Positions 5,606 through 10,021 of a DNA stretch of 10,021 nt are shown here, one piece after another (the stretch's first letter is position 1; each line of letters starts with the position of its first letter). The DNA is from Dunaliella salina (Eukaryota > Chlorophyta > Chlorophyceae > Chlamydomonadales > Dunaliellaceae), in NCBI GenBank assembly GCA_002284615.2, contig MU069750.1:99231-109251 (forward strand). Direction: 5' to 3'. The position numbers were made by a program, and so were the translations under genes. The notes beneath the pieces were generated by a model. It did no database searches and was not told where the DNA came from. It saw nothing but the letters and a program-made list of their open reading frames with translations.

Positions 5606-6571
5606 GCTCTGCAAGCAGGCTGAGCCCTGAGGCCTTGGACCAGCAAGGCTTCTGCCACCAAACCAAAAAAAATGCAAGCATACGTGTCCTCCACTATGCT
5701 GCTGCTGCTGCTCACTCTGCAAGCAGGCTGAGCTTCAGGCCTAGGACCAGCAGGGCTTCTGCGACCAAACACAAGAGAATGCAAGCAGATGTGTCTACCA
5801 CTATGCTGCTGCCGCTGCTGCTGCTGCTGCTCACTCTGCAAGCAGGCTGAGCCCTCAGGCCTAGGACCAGCAGGGCTTCTACGACCAAACACAAGAAAAG
5901 CAGATATCCCACTACTATGCTGCTGCTGCTGCTGCTGCTGCTCGCTCTGCAAGCAGGCTAAGTCCTGAGGCCTAGGACCAGCAGAGCTTTTGTGACCAAA
6001 CACAAGGAAATGCAAGCAGACGTGTCCACCACTATGCTGCTGCTTCTGCTGCTGCTGCTGCTGCTGCTCGCTCTGCAAGCAGGCTGAGCCCTGAGGCCTA
6101 GGACCAGCAAGGCTTCTGCCACCATACAAAAGAAAATGCAAGCAGACATGACGTCCACTGTGCTGCTGCTGCTGCTCACGCTGCAAGTGGGCTCAGCCCT
6201 TAGGCCTAGGAAAAGCAGAGCTTCCGCCACTTTGAAGCAGAAAATGCATGTAGCCATGCCTCCCACTATATTGCAGCTGCTGCTCGCTCTGCAAGCAGGT
6301 CAAGCCCTTGGGCCTAGGACCAGCAGGGCTTTTGCAATCAAACAAAAGAAAATGGAAGCAGACATGTCCCCCACTCTGCTGCAGTTGCTGCTGCTGCTGC
6401 TGCTCACTTTGCCAGCAGACTGAGCAGTCACTCCTGGGAGGTCCTTGAGCGCTTCTGCCATCAAACAAAAGAATATGCAAGCAGACACGTCCCCCACTTT
6501 CCTGCTGCTGCTGCTGCACTTTGCAAGCAGGCTGAGTCCCTTGGCCTGGGCCATCCAGGAGGGCTTCCGCC
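5205..6571 (+). repeat. Minisatellite of 107-126 bp units each carrying a CTG run, about 11 copies
   Basis: The anchor CTCTGCAAGCAGGCTGAG lies near 5351, 5481, 5607, 5714, 5833, 5943, 6069, 6175, 6287, 6406 and 6518. Each unit has the anchor, then AGGCCTAGGACCAGCAGGGC, a CAAACACAAGAAAATGCAAG segment, a CCACTATG segment and a CTG run of about 3 to 12 units with occasional CCG, CTT, TTG or CAG variants. Unit length varies largely with the CTG run. The unit is poor in stops, so long frames are open on both strands (Gln/Ser-rich on minus, Leu-rich on plus). Unit lengths are not all multiples of three, so no single frame follows the units, which argues against coding. Confidence 0.93.
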
Positions 6572-6660
6572 ACACGCATGCACAGCCACCAACACAACCC
6601 CTCACGGTATGCATGTCAGCCTCGAAGTGGATGTCGATGTGCCCCGCACGCGCCATCAGC

Positions 6661-7340
6661 AGGCGCATGCAACAGCACTGGGGCTGCTCAAGACCACTTG
6701 GGACTCGCTATCGAGGTGTGTGCTACTCAATTAAAAAAAAAGGAATGCTTCGCATGCAAGGAGGCGCATGACAGTCTCCCTTAGAGGGTCAAGGTGCCTG
6801 GCCCTCTAAGTGCTTTGCATGGAAAGAGGCGCGTGCTGAAGCATTGGGGCTGCTCAGGATCACTTGAGACAGCAAGTCCAAGTGTATATCACTCAAAATG
6901 CTCTGCATGGACTGAGGCGCATGCTGCAGCACTGGGGTTGCTCAGGACCACTTGAGACTTGGTGGCGAGGTGTGTGCCGCACAAAATCTTCTGCATGGAC
7001 TGAGGCGCATGCTGCAGCACTGGGGTTGCTCAGGACCACTTGGGACATGCTGTCAAGGTGTGTGCCGCACAAAATCTTCTGCGTGGACTGAGGCGCATGC
7101 TGCAGCACTGGGCCTGCTCAGGATCACTTGAGGCTTGGTGGCGAGGTGTGTGCAACACAAAATGTTCTGCATGGAATGAGGCGTATGCTCCAGCAGTGGG
7201 GCTGCTCAGGACCACTTAGGACAGCAAGTCCAAGTGTGAGCCACTAAAAAGCCACTAAAGAAGCCACTAAATGGCAAGTCCAAGTGTGAGCAAATATGAA
7301 TATTTTGCATGGAATGAGGCGCATGCTGCGTGAGAGGTTG
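6661..7340 (+). repeat. Tandem repeat with an 88 bp period
   Basis: GAGGCGCATGCTGCAGCACT and variants start at 6826, 6914, 7002, 7090 and 7178, exactly 88 bases apart each time; degenerate copies lie at 6661, 6761 and 7316. The unit continues GGGGCTGCTCAGGACCACTT, a GGTGGCGAGGTGTGTGCC segment and CACAAAATCTTCTGCATGGA. An AGCAAGTCCAAGTGT variant replaces the middle in the outer copies (6870s, 7224, 7275). It is not a multiple of three, so open frames through it switch reading of the unit. Confidence 0.92.
6780..6810 (+). other. Perfect 9-bp inverted repeat, hairpin candidate
   Basis: CTTAGAGGG (6780-6788) and CCCTCTAAG (6802-6810) are exact complements with a 13-base loop. It lies in the first, disrupted part of the 88 bp array. 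No poly-U run or gene end supports a terminator. Confidence 0.5.
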
Positions 7341-7785
7341 CTTGGGGCTTTCTGGCAGAGCGCACGATGCTCAAAGTATTTGTTTGAAATATTCGCTTAC
7401 GCTGCTCAGCTGTGAGGCTGGTCAAGACTGACCAGGACGCACTGGCAGAGTGTGTGTGACAGTCCCACATGCTCACTGAATGAACACAAAAGCATAAGTG
7501 TGGGGCATGTGAATATTCACAGTCTGGCACCGATGGTACTAGCACTCACGTATTATCTGCCTTCCAATGCTTGAAGGGCAAATGTTGGTAGGCTCAATTT
7601 GTTCTGACTTGAAGTGCACGCATGGGCACATTTGTTTGATCTGCTGTGAGAGCTTTGAAGTGCGCATGTGCTCAGTGATGATGAGCTTGAGGTGTGCGCA
7701 TCTGCAAGTGCATGTGATCTGCTGTAAACAGGTGCTGATCCTTCCATGCAATGCACTGATCAGCTAAAGGTGCATGTGCCTGAGA
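7341..7785. other. No gene; weakly repetitive sequence
   Basis: Short recurrent words (GATCTGCTGT near 7638 and 7716, GTGCGCATGTG, CACTGATCAGCT) suggest an old, strongly diverged repeat family. Open stretches on both strands are short and lack paired splice sites. Confidence 0.4.
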
Positions 7786-8130
7786 GTCCACCTGTGCGTC
7801 CATGAGGTCCACCTGTGCGTCCTGAGAGTCCACCTGTGTGTCCATGAGGTCCACCTGTGCGTCCTGAGAGTCCACCTGTGCGTCCATGAGGTCCACCTGT
7901 GCGTCCTGAGAGTCCATGAGGTCCACCTGTGCGTCCAGAGAGTCCACCTGTGTGTCCATGAGGTCCACCTGTGCGTCCTGAGAGTCCACCTGTGCGTCCT
8001 GAGAGTCCACCTGTGCGTCCATGAGGTCCACCTGTGCGTCCTGAGAGTCCACCTGTGTGTCCTTGAGGTCCACCTGTGCGTCCTGAGAGTCCACCTGTGC
8101 GTCCTGAGAGTCCACCTGTGCGTCCATGGG
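7786..8130 (+). repeat. Minisatellite, 21 bp unit, 16 full copies and one 9-base copy
   Basis: The array of GTCCACCTGTGCGTCC followed by ATGAG or TGAGA spans 345 bases: sixteen 21-base units and one 9-base remnant (GTCCATGAG, 7912-7920). Units alternate ATGAG / TGAGA at the left end (42 bp dimer), then change to a one-plus-two pattern. Since 21 is a multiple of three and the unit lacks stops in several frames, more than 120 codons are open in one plus frame (VHLCVHE/VHLCVLR) and three minus frames (DAQVDSQ/DAQVDLM; RTGGLSG; THRWTLR). A seven-residue repeat protein cannot be excluded, but nothing flanking supports one. Confidence 0.95.
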
Positions 8131-8607
8131 GTCCAAATGTTTGCAAGTCTATCCATGCTCTACGCTGATGAGCTGAAAATGCATGTGCAAGCTGCGTTGC
8201 CTTGAATCCCACACAAGTCCACATATTTGCTGCATAGCCTTGTGGTCCATGGAATTGAAAGTCCATGCTGAGCAGTGAAGAGCAGGGAGCGCATATGCCT
8301 GCAAGTCCATATTATCGGCCAGAAGTGTGGCTCAAAAAGTCTGAACTTGTCCCATCAGAGTCCTTTCAGCCCTGACACACAACGCACCGTGAATGAGAGC
8401 ACAGGTGCAGAGCAAACCTTGTCCTTGCTAACTTACCATGTGCTTTGCATTACATTTTGAATGAGATCTTTGTACTGGCCCTTAGTAAGGAGAGGGCAAG
8501 TTTGGAAGGTGAATTGCAGTTCTTTGAGTTGGGATCACAAACAGGGGTTGTGAGTGCGCCACAATGCCCATGAAATATTTAAGTATGTGCGTTGTTATAT
8601 TTTTTAG
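8131..8607. other. Presumed intron remainder, no gene seen
   Basis: Immediately after the 21 bp array a few GTCCA(A/T) words persist (8131, 8217, 8246, 8261, 8305). A 61-codon open frame at 8275-8460 has no good splice partners. The stretch ends in the acceptor-like TTATATTTTTTAG at 8607. Confidence 0.4.
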
Positions 8608-8715
8608 GAAAAGAAAAGAAGGGTCTACGCAGGCCAGAGGCCGCATGCATTCAGGGAAGGTCCCCTGACTGGAAAGCTAGAGGCCTCACCAGAAGGCCCT
8701 CAAAACGTACACTAG
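8608..8715 (+). CDS. Possible exon after the long repeat-filled intron
   Basis: A T-rich acceptor (GTTATATTTTTTAG, AG 8606-8607) opens, in phase 0, EKKRRVYAGQRPHAFREG then PLTGKLEASPEGPQNVH and TAG at 8713-8715. Phase 0 would fit the donor at 3276, so this could be the terminal exon of the plus-strand chain, after an intron of 5331 bases. The phase 1 frame is also open and longer (KEKKGLRRPEAACIQG... to a TAA near 8752), so the frame is undecided. No family recognised. Confidence 0.25.
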   Translation, partial: EKKRRVYAGQRPHAFREGPLTGKLEASPEGPQNVH

Positions 8716-8854
8716 GCACAGCTAGCCTAGGAGAGAGCCAGGAACAGAGCTAATGAAGATCTGGAGGGTTGCTCGCCATGCCTCTGGTCGCCCGGACTCT
8801 CCTTCTCCTGTCCTCCGCCACTGTGCACCCAGCAGAGCCCCCCCCTGGATCCCC

Positions 8855-9368
8855 CTAAAAATGAAGAGCATGCCTGGTGCTCATAGTAGCTGGCTGCTTT
8901 TGGATGGCATGGCAATCAGCTATTTGTTTGGTAAGGCTCAGATTCAGAAGAGGTTGATTGTGTATCAATTCTAGATAGTGCCAGCCGCACCAATGAAGAT
9001 GATGTGCAGAGTCAACCTGATATTCTCTTTTGGATTTCTTGAGCTGCGGGATTTGAGGATGGTTGCAGTATGAGAATGTTGAGCTGCTGCAGCTTCCAAA
9101 GCGATGAATGGGCGGGCGTCGGAACAAAACCTTAAAAAGGTGAATGTCCCTGTCACGATCAGGTATCTAGGAGGGATCCAGGTGGACTGGTTGGCCTGGT
9201 GCAGATCGCACAAAGGTAACATTCCGGCGGCTTTGGTGACAGGCTAAGGGGCCAGATCCAATAGGAATAGGAACGTGTTATGTTTTCAGGGACTTGTATG
9301 TTTTGTTCCAGGAGTTTATGCACCATCCTTTTTTTTTTGAAGACGGCTTGGCTAAACTTAACCTGCAA
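8855..9368 (-). other. Zone of staggered minus-strand open frames, possible decayed or spliced coding sequence
   Basis: Three minus-strand frames overlap stepwise: 9368-9159 (MQVKFSQAVFKKKRMVHK...), 9222-8971 (MLPLCDLHQANQSTWIPP...) and 9127-8855 (MFRRPPIHRFGSCSSS... ending MSTRHALHF). Acceptor-like GGCCCCTTAG near 9246 and CACCTTTTTAAG near 9135 could join them as exons, or they may be frameshifted pieces of one old coding region such as a mobile element. The plus strand also has an open piece (NVPVTIRYLGGIQVDWLAW, 9139-9195) that vaguely recalls a reverse-transcriptase tail. No catalytic motif is visible on either strand, so no product is named. Confidence 0.22.
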
Positions 9369-9460
9369 AGCTTAATCTTTATATCCTACCTCCATGCCCA
9401 ATCATGAATTTCATTGCCTTCATACCTTTCTTTATTGACGTTTTGTCCATTGTCATCTTC

Positions 9461-10021
9461 AGGCATGATGATGGTGGCCTGCAAAGGCTGTGCCTGCACT
9501 AGCATGAACTGCCTCATGCACTTTCATGCCCTTTCTCCCGGCTCACAATCTTTGCATGGCTTATTGAGCCAGTGTGTGCACTCATGTGACCCGCCAATGC
9601 CTTTTTGTTACCTTGGCCTCTCAACAAGAAAATTTGTACGTCATTTTCTTCTGGCTTGGTGGTGGCCTGTCCAGCCTTATGCTGCACTAGTACGACACAC
9701 CTTCTGCCCTTATTAACTTCCACCCGTTCACCAAGATTTGCACGCTGCCGCCTTCAGGCTTGTGGATAGCCTGTCAAGCCTGGTTGTGCATTGGTATGAC
9801 CTGCCTCGTGCCCTTTTGCCGCCTTGAACTCTCCACAAACAATTTGCACAGTGCCCTGTACACGCTTGGGGATGGCCTGTTGAGCCTGTCTCTGCACTAG
9901 TGTGGCGCGCTTCATGCCATTCTGCCACTTCCTCCTGTTCACCAGCAATGCGTGTTGCTGTCTCCAGGCTTGGGGATGGCCTGTCAGGCCTGTCTCTGCA
10001 CTGGTATGACCTGCCTTATGC
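9461..10021 (+). repeat. Tandem repeat of about 90-107 bp units, running off the window
   Basis: The motif GGCTTGGGGATGGCCTGT and variants recur near 9463, 9554, 9654, 9758, 9864 and 9968 (spacing 91, 100, 104, 106 and 104), each followed by AAGCCTGTCTCTGCACTAGT-like and ATGACCTGCCTCATGCC-like segments and a CTCAACAAGAAAATTTG-like segment. Similarity improves to the right, so the array likely continues past the window. Open frames inside it are repeat products. Confidence 0.88.

Noticed and set aside
5506..6186. 226-codon Gln-rich open frame on the minus strand
   Set aside because: Unit lengths of the array are not multiples of three, so the frame reads different unit phases in turn. All frames are similarly open because the unit lacks stops.
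7786..8130. CRISPR array
   Set aside because: Units are contiguous 21-base copies without unique spacers, in eukaryotic-looking DNA; it is a minisatellite.

Overview
The window looks like nuclear DNA of a eukaryote, most likely a green alga of the Dunaliella / volvocalean type. The reasons are roughly balanced base composition, short candidate exons bounded by GT-AG signals (several with AG|GTAAG or A|GTGAGT donors), introns of about 165 to 415 bases followed by one very long repeat-filled interval, and pervasive CTG/CAG, GAT and longer tandem repeats. Nothing looks bacterial: there are no long ORFs, Shine-Dalgarno sites or operons. The organism call is an inference from style, not from a recognised gene. 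No protein family could be identified with confidence.

Layout. (1) 30-191 (+) is a good internal exon candidate with a poly-Gln stretch. (2) 192-1658 is mostly degenerate repeats plus a minus-strand candidate (1331 to 1054) whose reading frame is continuous only if a 14-base GT...AG segment is skipped. (3) 1659-2312 holds a possible three-exon minus-strand gene, supported by a strong donor, a long pyrimidine tract and compatible phases. (4) 2190-3276 (+) holds a chain of three phase-compatible candidate exons (ending at 2530, 2757 and 3276) of one unknown protein; the first can be extended upstream through a single in-frame TGA to a very good acceptor at 2189. Models (3) and (4) overlap at 2276-2312 and cannot both be fully right. 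(5) 3277-8607 contains no convincing exon. It is a run of unrelated tandem-repeat families: a 50-60 bp family copied from the preceding exon/donor junction, a 102 bp direct duplication, a GACT/CAAG family, (CTG)11, (GAT)n, a 76 bp family, a 107-126 bp family containing CTG runs, an 88 bp family and a 21 bp family. If 8608-8715 is the next exon, this is a single intron of about 5.3 kb. (6) 8608-9368 has a possible exon (+) and a 500-base zone of staggered minus-strand open frames. (7) 9461-10021 is a further array of roughly 90-107 bp units running off the window.

The most interesting point is that the sequence spanning the 3' end of the 3172-3276 exon and its 5' splice site appears to have been copied about eight times into the intron, carrying eight exact GTGAGT donor hexamers. 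The long ORFs inside the arrays are by-products of stop-poor repeat units and are not annotated as genes.
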